Assembly: GCF_024171405.1 (NCBI RefSeq) | Contig: NZ_JALJZT010000002.1 | Location: 2,232,001 to 2,296,000, forward strand | Direction of reading: 5' to 3' | DNA length: 64,000 nt | DNA from: Qipengyuania citrea | Lineage (GTDB): Bacteria > Pseudomonadota > Alphaproteobacteria > Sphingomonadales > Sphingomonadaceae | Part shown: positions 45,362 to 54,229 of the stretch, piece after piece | Layout of the letters: every line of letters starts with the position of its first letter | How positions within the stretch are numbered: the stretch's first letter is position 1 | Notes under the pieces: generated by a model | Told to the model about the DNA's origin: nothing | What the model saw: only the letters and a program-made list of their open reading frames with translations | Databases searched by the model: none | Translations under genes and position numbers: made by a program

Positions 45362-46501
45362 TTACCCGTGTTCGCCCTTGCGCGGGCTGGGGTGGTCGAG
45401 CGCGAGTTCGGCTTCGGAGAAGGTGAACGGGCTGCGCACGCCTGCAATGCCGTCGAGTTCTATCCGCATGCCGCGTGCGCGCACCTGCGGATCGGCGAAC
45501 ACGGCGTCGATCGGACTAATCGGCCCGGCGGGAATTCCCGCTTCGCCGCAAGCGCCGAGCAATTCCGTGAGTTCCCACTTGCGCGTCTCGTCGGCGATCA
45601 TCGCGTCGAGTTCGGCGCGGTTGGCGAGGCGGCTTTCATTGGTGGCGAAGCGCTCGTCGCCCAGCAGGTCGTCGCGCCCCAGCAGCGCCAGCAGCCGCCG
45701 GAACAGCCCGTCATTGGCGGGCGCCAGTACCACTTCGCCATCGGCCACGGGGAAGACGCCATAGGCGCTCACCTGCGCATGCTCATTGCCCATCCGTGGC
45801 GGGTTCTCGCCAGTGGTAAAGAAATGCGTCGCCTGACTCGCCAGCAGGCCGACCGAACAATCGAGCAGCGCCATATCGACATGCTGGCCGCGCCCGGTGC
45901 GTTCGCGCATGGCCAGCGCGGCCTGGATGCCGATGACGGCATAGAGCCCGCAGGTCAGGTCCGAGATCGAAATACCCATCTTCATCGGCTGGCCCGCGGG
46001 TTCGCCGGTCAGCGCCATGAAGCCGCTCATCGCCTGGACGACGAAATCATAGCCCGCCTCATGCGCACGCGGCCCCGTCTGGCCGAAACCGGTGATCGAG
46101 CAATAGACCAGGCGCTGATTGGCCGCCGCAAGGCTGGCGTAATCGAGCCCGAATTTGGCCAGCGTCCCGGTCTTGAAATTTTCGAGCACCACATCGGCCG
46201 AAGCGGCGAGATCGCGCACTCGCGCGAGGTCCTCCTCGTCCTTGAAATCGGCGACGATCGAGCGCTTCCCGCGATTGGCGGCATGGTAATAAGCGGCTTC
46301 ACGCTCGCCATTCTCGCGTTCGATCCATGGCGGGCCCCATAACCGCGTCCCGTCCCCCTCGGGGCTTTCGACCTTGATTACATCCGCGCCGAGATCGGCG
46401 AGAATCTGTCCGGCCCACGGCCCTGCCAGGACGCGCGCGAGTTCGAGGACCTTCAGTCCGGCGAGAGGAGCTTGCGGGTTGCGCGGTTGATCGAGCCACA
46501 T
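45362..46501 (-). CDS. CaiB/BaiF (family III) CoA-transferase
   Basis: The 379-aa protein matches family III CoA transferases: PLAGLKVLELARVLAGPWAGQILADLGADVIKVESPEGD at the start, VVLENFKTGTLAKFGLDY, and the catalytic Asp in QHVDMALLDCSVGLLASQ. It would move CoA between organic acids; the acceptor cannot be read from sequence. The ATG at 46501 is preferred. It lies 37 bases from the upstream flavin oxidoreductase gene on the same strand, so they may be co-transcribed. Confidence 0.9.
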   Translation of the reverse strand: MWLDQPRNPQAPLAGLKVLELARVLAGPWAGQILADLGADVIKVESPEGDGTRLWGPPWIERENGEREAAYYHAANRGKRSIVADFKDEEDLARVRDLAASADVVLENFKTGTLAKFGLDYASLAAANQRLVYCSITGFGQTGPRAHEAGYDFVVQAMSGFMALTGEPAGQPMKMGISISDLTCGLYAVIGIQAALAMRERTGRGQHVDMALLDCSVGLLASQATHFFTTGENPPRMGNEHAQVSAYGVFPVADGEVVLAPANDGLFRRLLALLGRDDLLGDERFATNESRLANRAELDAMIADETRKWELTELLGACGEAGIPAGPISPIDAVFADPQVRARGMRIELDGIAGVRSPFTFSEAELALDHPSPRKGEHG

Positions 46502-46538
46502 GGCCTGCGGCTTGCGCAGCCCTGACCCCGCGGTCAAG

Positions 46539-47678
46539 TCACTGAGTGTCCATCGCCGCCATCAGCCCGCTTACCGCGTCGATAAACTCCTCGCGAAAAT
46601 CCTGCACCACCTGCCGGCTCGAACGCACCTGCTCGACCAGCCCGACGCCCTGGCCGACGAAATAGCTGACCAGTTCGCGCGCGCCTGCATTGCCCGCCGC
46701 TGCCTCGCGCTCGATCCGCGCGAAGGCGGGTTCGGAGACCATGCCCATCAGCGGCATGGGCAAGGTGCCCGGCCCTTCGGGAGCATCCCAGGCGGCGTGC
46801 CACGGCGTCCCGAGCTGGCGCGCAGGCTTGCCGGTGCGGCTGCGCGAACGCACCGTATCGCGGCTGCGCGCGGCCACCATCTTCTCGCGGAACGCATCGG
46901 AGGTTTCGGCTTCGGGTGTGGCCAGCCAGATCGACCCGGTCCAGGCGCCTTGTGCGCCTGCCGCCATCATCCCCGCCATCTGTCCGCCGGTCATGATCCC
47001 GCCCGCGGCCAGCACCGGAATATCGTGGCCCGCGCGCGCCAGTTCGCGGACGACTTCGGGGATCAGCACCAATGTCGATACTTCGCCGCAGTGCCCGCCC
47101 GCCTCGGTGCCCTGCGCCACGATGATGTCGACTCCGGCCTCGGCCTGGCGGATCGCGTGTTCCTTGGCGCCGACCAGCGCCGCCACGGGCACGCCGCGCT
47201 GCTTGCCTTCCTTGATCATCGCGGGCGGGGCGATGCCCAGCGCATTGGCGATGAGCCTGATCGGATGGCGGAAGGCGACTTCCATCAGCGCGAGCCCGTT
47301 TTCGGGCGTGATGCCCATGCGTTCGCGCAGGATCGGCAGGTCCGCTTCGGGGGCGATGCCATATTCTCCCAGTACCGAATTGACGAAGCCCTGGTAGGAC
47401 GGGTCGATCACTGCCGCCCGGCTCTTGTTGTCCGCCAGCTCGCGGACCCGCGGGTCGACGACTTCGGGGACGAGGACGTCCACCCCGTAGGGCGCGCCAT
47501 CGACATGCGCATCGATCCAGGCGAGTTCTTCCTCAAGCTGGTCGGGGCTGAACCGCGTCGCACCGAGCACGCCGAAGCCCCCCGCCTTGCTGACTGCGGC
47601 AACGACATCGCGGCAGTGACTGAAGGCGAATAGCGGGAACTCGGCCCCCGTCATTTCGCATACGCGGTTCATCGGCAT
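46539..47678 (-). CDS. NAD(P)H-dependent flavin oxidoreductase (nitronate monooxygenase family)
   Basis: The 379-aa TIM-barrel flavoprotein has FMN-phosphate-binding blocks VDIIVAQGTEAGGHCGEVSTL and PVLAAGGIMTGGQMAGMMAAGAQGAWTGSIWL. The start MPMNRVCEMTGAEFPLFAF is close to the usual N-terminus. Members oxidise nitronates or act as enoyl reductases; the active-site His typical of nitronate monooxygenase lies in the AGGH motif. Neighbours (CoA-transferase downstream) suggest organic or fatty acid metabolism. Confidence 0.87.
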   Translation of the reverse strand: MPMNRVCEMTGAEFPLFAFSHCRDVVAAVSKAGGFGVLGATRFSPDQLEEELAWIDAHVDGAPYGVDVLVPEVVDPRVRELADNKSRAAVIDPSYQGFVNSVLGEYGIAPEADLPILRERMGITPENGLALMEVAFRHPIRLIANALGIAPPAMIKEGKQRGVPVAALVGAKEHAIRQAEAGVDIIVAQGTEAGGHCGEVSTLVLIPEVVRELARAGHDIPVLAAGGIMTGGQMAGMMAAGAQGAWTGSIWLATPEAETSDAFREKMVAARSRDTVRSRSRTGKPARQLGTPWHAAWDAPEGPGTLPMPLMGMVSEPAFARIEREAAAGNAGARELVSYFVGQGVGLVEQVRSSRQVVQDFREEFIDAVSGLMAAMDTQ

Positions 47679-47734
47679 TGGTGTCTCCTCTCGCAGGTCA
47701 CCCTATCCGCAAGCCGCGCCGGCGCAAGCGCGCG

Positions 47735-48661
47735 TTACTGGCGCTCCATGATTGCCGGCGCATCGCCCGGCGCGGGCTTCCAGCGGGTGGCGGGCGGGAA
47801 GACCTCACCCACGCTGCCGTGCTGCCAGCCGCCGTAGACCGGGTTCGGCATCAGGAACCAGCCATTGCCCCACAGCTGCGCATATTCACCGCGGGCGACC
47901 ATCGCGCGGCGCGCGGCAATTGCGCTCTCGTCGGCATTGAAGACATCCGCGAAGTCGCCGAGATTGTCGCCCGCCAGGGCGATCACACAATAGCTTTCCG
48001 CGATCATCGCGCGGCGGCCATCCTTGCGGCTGCCCATATCGTCGTCGCCGCGCAGATAGAGCGTTTCGAGGTGGACCGCGGGCCCGGCGCCCGCCGCCTC
48101 GAGCGCGGCCACCGTGCCTGCCGCGGTGTCCGAATTGCGGTTGGTGTTGAAGATCACCGTGATGCCTGCCTCGCGCAGGCGCCTGAGACCGGTGACTGCA
48201 CCCGGGACGGGCGGGGCGATACCTGCGCCTTGGTCCGCCCATTGTTTCCATTCGGACGGGTCGAAGGCCTTGCCCGTCAGCGCCTGCCAATATTCATAGC
48301 CGGTGTTGAGCAGCACGGTCTCGTCGACATCGAACACCGCGGCAAAGGGCTTCGCCGTCCCGTCTTCGGCCACGCATGACGGCGTGCCGATCCCGCCCGC
48401 TGCATCGGGCAGGCCGAGCGGCACAGAGCGCGGTGCGCTGCGCTGGCGTGAAACCGCGATGGTGTAATCGGCCAGCTGGCGCCATGTTTGGATCGATGCC
48501 CCCGCAGCTTCGCCCGAACCATAGAGCCAGCGCATCGTATCGGGGGCGGGCTGGTCCTCGCCCGTGGCTGCGGCGGGAGCAGCGGCGATCGGGGCCGCCT
48601 CCACGGTTGCGCAACCGGCAAGCGCAATGGTGCTGGCGGCAAGCAGGAAAAAGCGGGTCAT
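47735..48661 (-). CDS. HAD acid phosphatase / 5'-nucleotidase lipoprotein (class B/e(P4)-like)
   Basis: The 308-aa lipoprotein (lipobox LAGC, Cys17) has the DDDD phosphatase motifs: FDVDETVLLN (nucleophile Asp), FNTNR, and GDNLGDFADVFN (metal-binding Asp pair). Such outer-membrane or periplasmic enzymes dephosphorylate nucleotides and other phosphomonoesters. The start overlaps the stop of the upstream SnoaL-like gene by four bases. Confidence 0.87.
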   Translation of the reverse strand: MTRFFLLAASTIALAGCATVEAAPIAAAPAAATGEDQPAPDTMRWLYGSGEAAGASIQTWRQLADYTIAVSRQRSAPRSVPLGLPDAAGGIGTPSCVAEDGTAKPFAAVFDVDETVLLNTGYEYWQALTGKAFDPSEWKQWADQGAGIAPPVPGAVTGLRRLREAGITVIFNTNRNSDTAAGTVAALEAAGAGPAVHLETLYLRGDDDMGSRKDGRRAMIAESYCVIALAGDNLGDFADVFNADESAIAARRAMVARGEYAQLWGNGWFLMPNPVYGGWQHGSVGEVFPPATRWKPAPGDAPAIMERQ

Positions 48662-49101
48662 CGGCGGGTCTCCATATCGGCGGGAAGGGGGCAGGCGGGC
48701 GTCTCGACCAGCCAGAGCAGCGAATGGATTCGCCAGCGTCCGGTTTGGTCGCGCCTTACCTGGAACGAATTGATGCCGCGAGTCGCCCCCGTGGTGCCGT
48801 CCGCTTCGGTCCATGCGCCATCATAGGATGACCATGCATGGCCAATGTCGCCGTAGACCTCGACGCGGTTGACCAGCGCGGTCTCGCCAAAGCCGTTATC
48901 GGTGAGAAAGGCGCGCTTGCCGGCGATATATTCCTCGACCGTACAGCTTTCGCTGCCGGTGGGGCGCAGCGCGGTCATCCGCGCTTCGGGCCAGTACAGT
49001 GCGCGCATCGCCGCCCAGTCACGTTCCGCGCCCGCGGGTCCGGAGATGACCGCATAGGCATCGGTGACCAGCTGTTCGATCACGCCGGCGGGGTCAGGCA
49101 T
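48658..49101 (-). CDS. SnoaL/NTF2-like domain protein
   Basis: The 147-aa protein is a one-domain NTF2-like cone: GVIEQLVTDAYAVISGPAGAERDWAAMRALYWPEARM, then VEEYIAGKRAFL, and a C-terminal strand pattern ending RIHSLLWLVE. It has no signal peptide. Ligand or reaction unknown. It is translationally coupled to the phosphatase gene (ATGA overlap). Confidence 0.82.
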   Translation of the reverse strand: MPDPAGVIEQLVTDAYAVISGPAGAERDWAAMRALYWPEARMTALRPTGSESCTVEEYIAGKRAFLTDNGFGETALVNRVEVYGDIGHAWSSYDGAWTEADGTTGATRGINSFQVRRDQTGRWRIHSLLWLVETPACPLPADMETRR

Positions 49102-49503
49102 CGCATTCTCCTCGCATCCTGCCTAATCCGCCGAAGAAGGGCTGTCACCTCGCTGCGTGCTCCGCGATCGGCAGCGCGATTGTGCGGCGCAATATGGAAA
49201 ATGTGCACCCCGCGCATTTCCGAGCGACGGTAAATCAAGGGTTTACGATATCTGGAACCTCATATGTTGCGGTTCATGCAACAAAACTTGTTCTTTTCGC
49301 ACTTGCACAATATCCGGATGCCGCGCATATCTCCTCGTGCCTTTTAGGCATCCTCTCCCAAGACTTCCAAGCCCGGTTGGTTCGCCAGCCGGGCTTTTTT
49401 CTGTCTGCGGCAGACCCGCTGCCCGCGCTCGTGCATTGCATCGGCGGCGACCGGTCCCCAAGTGGGGCCTCACCAGACCACAGGTAAGCGGAGCCCCACC
49501 CAG
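49102..49503. other. Intergenic region with candidate small RNA and strong terminator
   Basis: No protein gene is supported between the SnoaL-like gene and the AAA ATPase gene. On the plus strand the stretch from about 49240 to 49400 is AT-richer, has an inverted repeat GTTGC/GCAAC near 49266-49281, two unpaired C/U-rich stretches (TCTCCTCG, TCCTCTCCC) and ends in a textbook terminator. This resembles a stand-alone sRNA gene with anti-Shine-Dalgarno loops. Confidence 0.4.
49370..49400 (+). terminator. Rho-independent terminator
   Basis: An 11-bp stem AGCCCGGTTGG / CCAGCCGGGCT (one T-G pair) closes a TTCG tetraloop and is followed by a run of T. No plus-strand protein gene ends upstream, so the transcript it ends is probably a small RNA. 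Confidence 0.88.
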
Positions 49504-51831
49504 ATGCCCGACGCGGACGCTTCAACAGCAGCAGAGGAAACCACCGTCAGACTGCAGGTTGCAGCGGCGCGCCAGGACGAAAGCGGGCAAGGCATCGCGC
49601 GCATGCCGCGCTCGGCCTTCCAGACGCTTGGCATTACCGAAGGCGATGTTGTCGAGATAACCGGCAAGCGCGCCACCGCGGCGATCGCCATGGCCGCCTA
49701 TGACGAGGACCAGAGCCTCGACGTGGTGCGGCTCGACGGGCTGCAGCGCGGCAATGCCGAGGTCGGTTCGGGCGAACATGTAAAGATCGCAGTAGGCCAA
49801 TCGCGCCCGGCGACGCGCGTCGTCTTCGCTCCGGCGCAGCGCGAAATGCGCCTGCAGGGCCCGGCGCAGGCGCTGAAGCGCAATTTCTTCCGCAAGCCGC
49901 TGGTCGCGGGCGATCTGGTCGCCACCACCGGGCAGCAGCCGGTGCAGAACATGCCGCCCGAAGTGCGCCGCATGTTCAATGCCCCTGCTTATGCGCTGAC
50001 CCAGATCCGCCTCAGCGTTGTATCGACCACGCCCAAGGGCATCGTCCATATCGACGAGGATACCGAGGTCGAACTGCGCGCCGAATTCGAAGCCCCGCGC
50101 GATGCCCGCGCGGTGGTCAATTACGACGATGTCGGCGGGATGGAGGATACCATCCAGCAATTGCGCGAGATGGTCGAACTGCCGCTGCGCTATCCCGAAC
50201 TGTTCACCCGGCTGGGTGTCGACCCGCCCAAGGGCGTGTTGCTGCATGGCCCGCCGGGGACCGGCAAGACCCGCTTGGCGCAAGCGGTCGCCAATGAAAG
50301 CGACGCCAATTTCTTCACCATCAACGGTCCCGAAATCATGGGCTCGGGCTATGGCGAGAGCGAGAAGGCGCTGCGCGAGGTGTTCGAACAGGCGGGCAAG
50401 TCCGCCCCTGCGATCGTCTTCATCGACGAAATCGATTCGATCGCCCCCAAGCGCGACCGCGTGCCGGGCGAAGCCGAAAAGCGCCTGGTGGCGCAGCTGC
50501 TGACGCTGATGGACGGGCTCGAAGCGCGCTCGAACCTGGTGGTGATCGCAGCGACCAATCGCCCCGACGCGATCGACGAGGCATTGCGCCGCCCCGGCCG
50601 CTTCGACCGCGAAATCGTGATCGGCGTGCCCGACGAACAGGGCCGCCGCGAAATCCTCGGTATCCATACCCGCGGCATGCCGCTGGGCGACAAGGTCGAT
50701 CTCGATGAACTGGCCAAGGCGACCTACGGTTTCGTCGGCGCCGACATCGCGGCGCTGGCACGCGAAGCGGCGATCGACGCGGTGCGGCGGATCATGCCCA
50801 AGATCGACCTCGACGAGCGGACCATTCCGCCCGAAGTGCTCGACGAGCTTTACGTCGGGCGCGAGGACTTCCTTTCCGCGCTCAAGCGGATCCAGCCGTC
50901 CGCCATGCGCGAAGTCATGGTCCAGATGCCCAAGGTCGGCTGGTCCGACATCGGCGGCGTGGGCGATGCCATCGGCAAGCTCAAGGAAGGCATCGAACTG
51001 CCGATGAAGAACCCCGAGGCGTTCCATCGTCTCGGCATCCGGCCGGCCAAGGGCTTCCTGCTCTATGGCCCGCCGGGCACCGGCAAGACGCTGCTGGCCA
51101 AGGCGGTGGCGCGCGAGGCCAAGGCCAATTTCATCTCGATGAAAAGCTCGGACCTGCTGTCCAAATGGTATGGCGAAAGCGAGCAGCAGATCGCGCGTAT
51201 GTTCAAGCGCGCACGCGCGGTGGCACCCTGCGTCCTGTTCATCGACGAAATCGACAGCCTCGTTCCCGCACGCGGGTCGGGGCAGGGCGAACCGCAGGTC
51301 ACCGGACGCGTGGTCAATACGATCCTCGCCGAAATGGACGGGCTGGAGGAATTGCAGTCGGTCGTGGTGATCGGCGCTACCAACCGCCCGACGCTGGTCG
51401 ATCCCGCACTGCTACGTCCGGGGCGCTTCGACGAACTGGTCTATGTCGGTACGCCCGACCGGCCGGGCCGCGAACAGATCCTCGGCATCCATACGCAGGA
51501 CATGCCGCTGGCCGACGATGTCGATCTGGGTGATGTGGCGGGCAAGACCGCGCGCTTCACCGGCGCCGATCTCGAGGATGTCGTTCGCCGCGCGGGTCTC
51601 AACGCGCTCCACCGCGCGGGCGGCGACGTGCAGCAGGTGACGGGCATGGACTTCACCGAAGCGCTCAAGGACAGCCGCGCGACGGTCACTTCGAAGATGG
51701 AAGCCGAGTACAAGAAGATGCGCGGCGAGTTGAAGAAGCGTGCCGCCGAAGTGCGCCCGATCGGGTTTCTCTACGACGGCATGGTCGAAAGCACCCGCGA
51801 CGCGAAGCACGGGCCCGAAACCGAAGGTTAG
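49504..51831 (+). CDS. CDC48/VAT-type double AAA+ ATPase
   Basis: The 775-aa protein has an N-terminal double-psi-barrel substrate domain (about residues 12-110, VAAARQDESGQGIARMPRSAF) and a second N-subdomain. The AAA modules follow: D1 with Walker A GPPGTGKTRLAQA and Walker B IVFIDEIDSIAPKR, and D2 with GPPGTGKTLLAKA and VLFIDEIDSLVPARG. Arg fingers are present in both (RRPGRFD, LRPGRFD). It is a bacterial homologue of p97/VAT, an unfoldase. The ATG at 49504 fits the conserved start; upstream in-frame residues are not conserved. Confidence 0.93.
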   Translation: MPDADASTAAEETTVRLQVAAARQDESGQGIARMPRSAFQTLGITEGDVVEITGKRATAAIAMAAYDEDQSLDVVRLDGLQRGNAEVGSGEHVKIAVGQSRPATRVVFAPAQREMRLQGPAQALKRNFFRKPLVAGDLVATTGQQPVQNMPPEVRRMFNAPAYALTQIRLSVVSTTPKGIVHIDEDTEVELRAEFEAPRDARAVVNYDDVGGMEDTIQQLREMVELPLRYPELFTRLGVDPPKGVLLHGPPGTGKTRLAQAVANESDANFFTINGPEIMGSGYGESEKALREVFEQAGKSAPAIVFIDEIDSIAPKRDRVPGEAEKRLVAQLLTLMDGLEARSNLVVIAATNRPDAIDEALRRPGRFDREIVIGVPDEQGRREILGIHTRGMPLGDKVDLDELAKATYGFVGADIAALAREAAIDAVRRIMPKIDLDERTIPPEVLDELYVGREDFLSALKRIQPSAMREVMVQMPKVGWSDIGGVGDAIGKLKEGIELPMKNPEAFHRLGIRPAKGFLLYGPPGTGKTLLAKAVAREAKANFISMKSSDLLSKWYGESEQQIARMFKRARAVAPCVLFIDEIDSLVPARGSGQGEPQVTGRVVNTILAEMDGLEELQSVVVIGATNRPTLVDPALLRPGRFDELVYVGTPDRPGREQILGIHTQDMPLADDVDLGDVAGKTARFTGADLEDVVRRAGLNALHRAGGDVQQVTGMDFTEALKDSRATVTSKMEAEYKKMRGELKKRAAEVRPIGFLYDGMVESTRDAKHGPETEG

Positions 51832-52910
51832 CCGCCGTCCGCGGCGCGCGCGTTGGCGGCCTCCACCTCGAGCCGGTGGCGGATCAACGCCTCGGGCTGG
51901 TTGGTCTTCAGCCAGCCCAGCATGTGTTCGCGGACCGCGCAGCGCAGCGTCCACAGATCGCCGATCGTCTCCGCGCTCATCGACAGGCGCAGTTCGACGC
52001 TTTCGGGGTACGCTTCGGTCATGAGCAATTGGAGGTTGCGCCCGTCCCACAGCGGGTGGGCCTGGACGAAACGCTCGAATTCGGCGCGGATCGGCTCGAT
52101 ATCGGCGATCGGGTCGAGATTGAGCATGACCGGGCCGGTCAGCTTCTCGTCGACCCGCGACCAGTTCTCGAAACTCTCGTCGAGGAAGCGCATGGTCGGC
52201 ACCACCAGCACCCGCTCGTCCCAGGTGCGCACGGTGACGAAGCTCATGCGGATTTCCTCCACCCGCCCCGCCTGATCATCGACCTTGACCAGGTCACCGA
52301 TCCGCAGCGGCTGGGTGATCGCCATCTGCAGGCCCGCGATCAGCGATTTCAGCGCAGGCTGCGCCGCGGCACCGACCGCGAGCGCGGCCAGGCCCGCCGA
52401 AGCGAGCATGGTCGTCCCGACATCGCGCACGCCGGGGATGTTGAGCATGATCAGCGAGACGGTGATGATGATGATCCCCACCTTCACCGTGCGCGACAGG
52501 ATCGCGATCCGGGTCAATCGTCCGCGCTGCGCCACCGGGTCGTCGGCTTCGCCGATCTGCGCCTCGTACCCGCGTGCCAGGCCGCGAACGACCGCATAGG
52601 CGACCCAGCCGATCACTGCCGGGGTGAGGAATTTGGCGAAGAGGTCCCAGCCGCGTCCGACCAGCGCATCGTTTTCCGCGGCGGCGGTAATCGCGAAGGC
52701 AATCGCGGCCCAGCGCAGTGGCCTGCGCACTGTCTCGACCACCACGTCGTCGAGCGTGCTTTCCGAAGCGCGCGCCAAGCGGCGCAGGATGGCGAAGATG
52801 ATCCAGTGCGCGATCAGCGCGATCACGACCGCGCCGCCCAGCACGATAAGCGTGTGAATCAGACCGTCGTAGGAAATCGGCCAATTGCGCGGATCGTAGC
52901 GTTCGAGCAT
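51828..52910 (-). CDS. MscS-family small-conductance channel
   Basis: The 360-aa protein has four to five membrane helices, the MscS pore helix (DVGTTMLASAGLAALAVGAAAQPALKSLIAGLQMAITQPLRIGDLVKVDDQAGRVEEI) and the beta domain (VTVRTWDERVLVVPTMRFL). It would vent solutes during osmotic down-shock. It converges with the AAA ATPase gene with a four-base overlap. It is the third MscS relative in this window. Confidence 0.88.
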   Translation of the reverse strand: MLERYDPRNWPISYDGLIHTLIVLGGAVVIALIAHWIIFAILRRLARASESTLDDVVVETVRRPLRWAAIAFAITAAAENDALVGRGWDLFAKFLTPAVIGWVAYAVVRGLARGYEAQIGEADDPVAQRGRLTRIAILSRTVKVGIIIITVSLIMLNIPGVRDVGTTMLASAGLAALAVGAAAQPALKSLIAGLQMAITQPLRIGDLVKVDDQAGRVEEIRMSFVTVRTWDERVLVVPTMRFLDESFENWSRVDEKLTGPVMLNLDPIADIEPIRAEFERFVQAHPLWDGRNLQLLMTEAYPESVELRLSMSAETIGDLWTLRCAVREHMLGWLKTNQPEALIRHRLEVEAANARAADGG

Positions 52911-52948
52911 CTGCGGCGGGAGTATGGGCGCAGGCGGGTTAACGCAAG

Positions 52949-54229
52949 CTAGTCGTCGGTGGGAAGCTCGATCGTGACCTGCAGGCCATCGTCGGCAAAG
53001 CTGCGGTCGAAGGTGCCGCCGAACTGGCGCGCCGCGCTGGTCATCAGCAGACTGCCGAAGCCCTTGCGTTCGGGCATCTCCGTCAGTTCGGCCCCGCTTT
53101 CGCGCCAGCTAAGGATGACGGTGCCATCCTGCTCGGTCCAGCTGACATGCACCGTGCCCTCGTTCTTCCACGCGCCATATTTGACTGCATTGGTGGTGAG
53201 TTCGTGCAGCACGAGGCCGAGCGGGGTGACCTGCTTGGCGGGCAGCAGGATTTCGGGTCCGTCGATTTGTGCCGGATGCTTGCTCGACCGATAGGGCGCA
53301 AGCGACGTCTCGACCAGCGCGCGGAGCGAGGCGACGGGACGCTCGAGTTCGCCCTGGCTCACCTCATGCGCGGTCAGCAGGGCGCGGATGCGCTGCGCGA
53401 TGCTGTCGGTCACTTCCTTGGCTTCGGGCTTGTCGCGTGCGCTCATCTGCACGATCGCGAGGATCACCGCGAAGAGGTTTTTGACCCGGTGGTTGAGTTC
53501 GCGCGCCAGCAGGTCGGCGCGGTCGCGCGCTTCGCTGACGATCGCCGCCTGCGCCGCCTCGGCCTCGGCACGTGCCGCACGCCCGACGAGCCGGGTCCCG
53601 GCGAACATGGCAAGAACCAGCAACACCAGCAGCGCGCCGAGCAGCGGCAACACACGCGCTTCGGACCGTGCGGCCTCGGCGCTGTGATCGGCGAGAATCT
53701 CGTTCTCGATGTCCTCCATCTCGGCAATCGCGCGGACGAGCCGTTCCATCGATTCAATGCCTTCGTCGGTCAGCACTGCACGGCGCGCATCGAGCAGCCG
53801 ACCGTCTTCGAGCAGTTCGACACTCTCGGCCATCTCGTCGAACTTGGCGCGAGCAAGCGCGTCGATCTGGTCGATCAGCTCGATCTGGCGCGCCGTCGCT
53901 TCCTCGCCGATCAGCGTGCGAATGCGGTCGAGCGCCGGATCGATCTGTTCCCTGCCAGCCTGGTAGGGGGCGAGATAGCGGCGATCGAGCGTGATCAGGT
54001 AACCGCGCTGGCCGGTCTCGCCGCTCAGCACCGAGCGGTTCACCTGGCGCAGTTCCTCGAGCACCTCGACCGTGCGGCGGACCTGTTCGCGCTGGGCGCG
54101 TTCGGACTCCACCGTCTGGTAGACCAGGAACAGGGTCGCGAACATTGCCGCGGCGATGACACCGAGCAGCGCGACATTCATCCAGCGCGGATCGCGCGTG
54201 CGCGCGACGAATTCCTCGATCTCGGTCAG
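52949..54229 (-). CDS. CHASE3-HWE sensor histidine kinase
   Basis: The protein has a membrane helix (NVALLGVIAAAMFATLFLVYQ), a periplasmic CHASE3-like sensor (about residues 40-190, VNRSVLSGETGQRGYLITLDRRYL), a second helix, then a cytoplasmic kinase. The kinase starts at LNHRVKNLFAVI with the phospho-acceptor His and carries the W-x-E motif (LSWRESG) typical of HWE/HisKA_2 kinases of the general stress type. No response regulator is adjacent. The ATG at 54181 is the usual choice, but the frame reads up to a CTG at 54229 overlapping the polA stop, and those 16 residues (LTEIEEFVARTRDPRW) look natural. Confidence 0.85.
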   Translation of the reverse strand: MTEIEEFVARTRDPRWMNVALLGVIAAAMFATLFLVYQTVESERAQREQVRRTVEVLEELRQVNRSVLSGETGQRGYLITLDRRYLAPYQAGREQIDPALDRIRTLIGEEATARQIELIDQIDALARAKFDEMAESVELLEDGRLLDARRAVLTDEGIESMERLVRAIAEMEDIENEILADHSAEAARSEARVLPLLGALLVLLVLAMFAGTRLVGRAARAEAEAAQAAIVSEARDRADLLARELNHRVKNLFAVILAIVQMSARDKPEAKEVTDSIAQRIRALLTAHEVSQGELERPVASLRALVETSLAPYRSSKHPAQIDGPEILLPAKQVTPLGLVLHELTTNAVKYGAWKNEGTVHVSWTEQDGTVILSWRESGAELTEMPERKGFGSLLMTSAARQFGGTFDRSFADDGLQVTIELPTDD

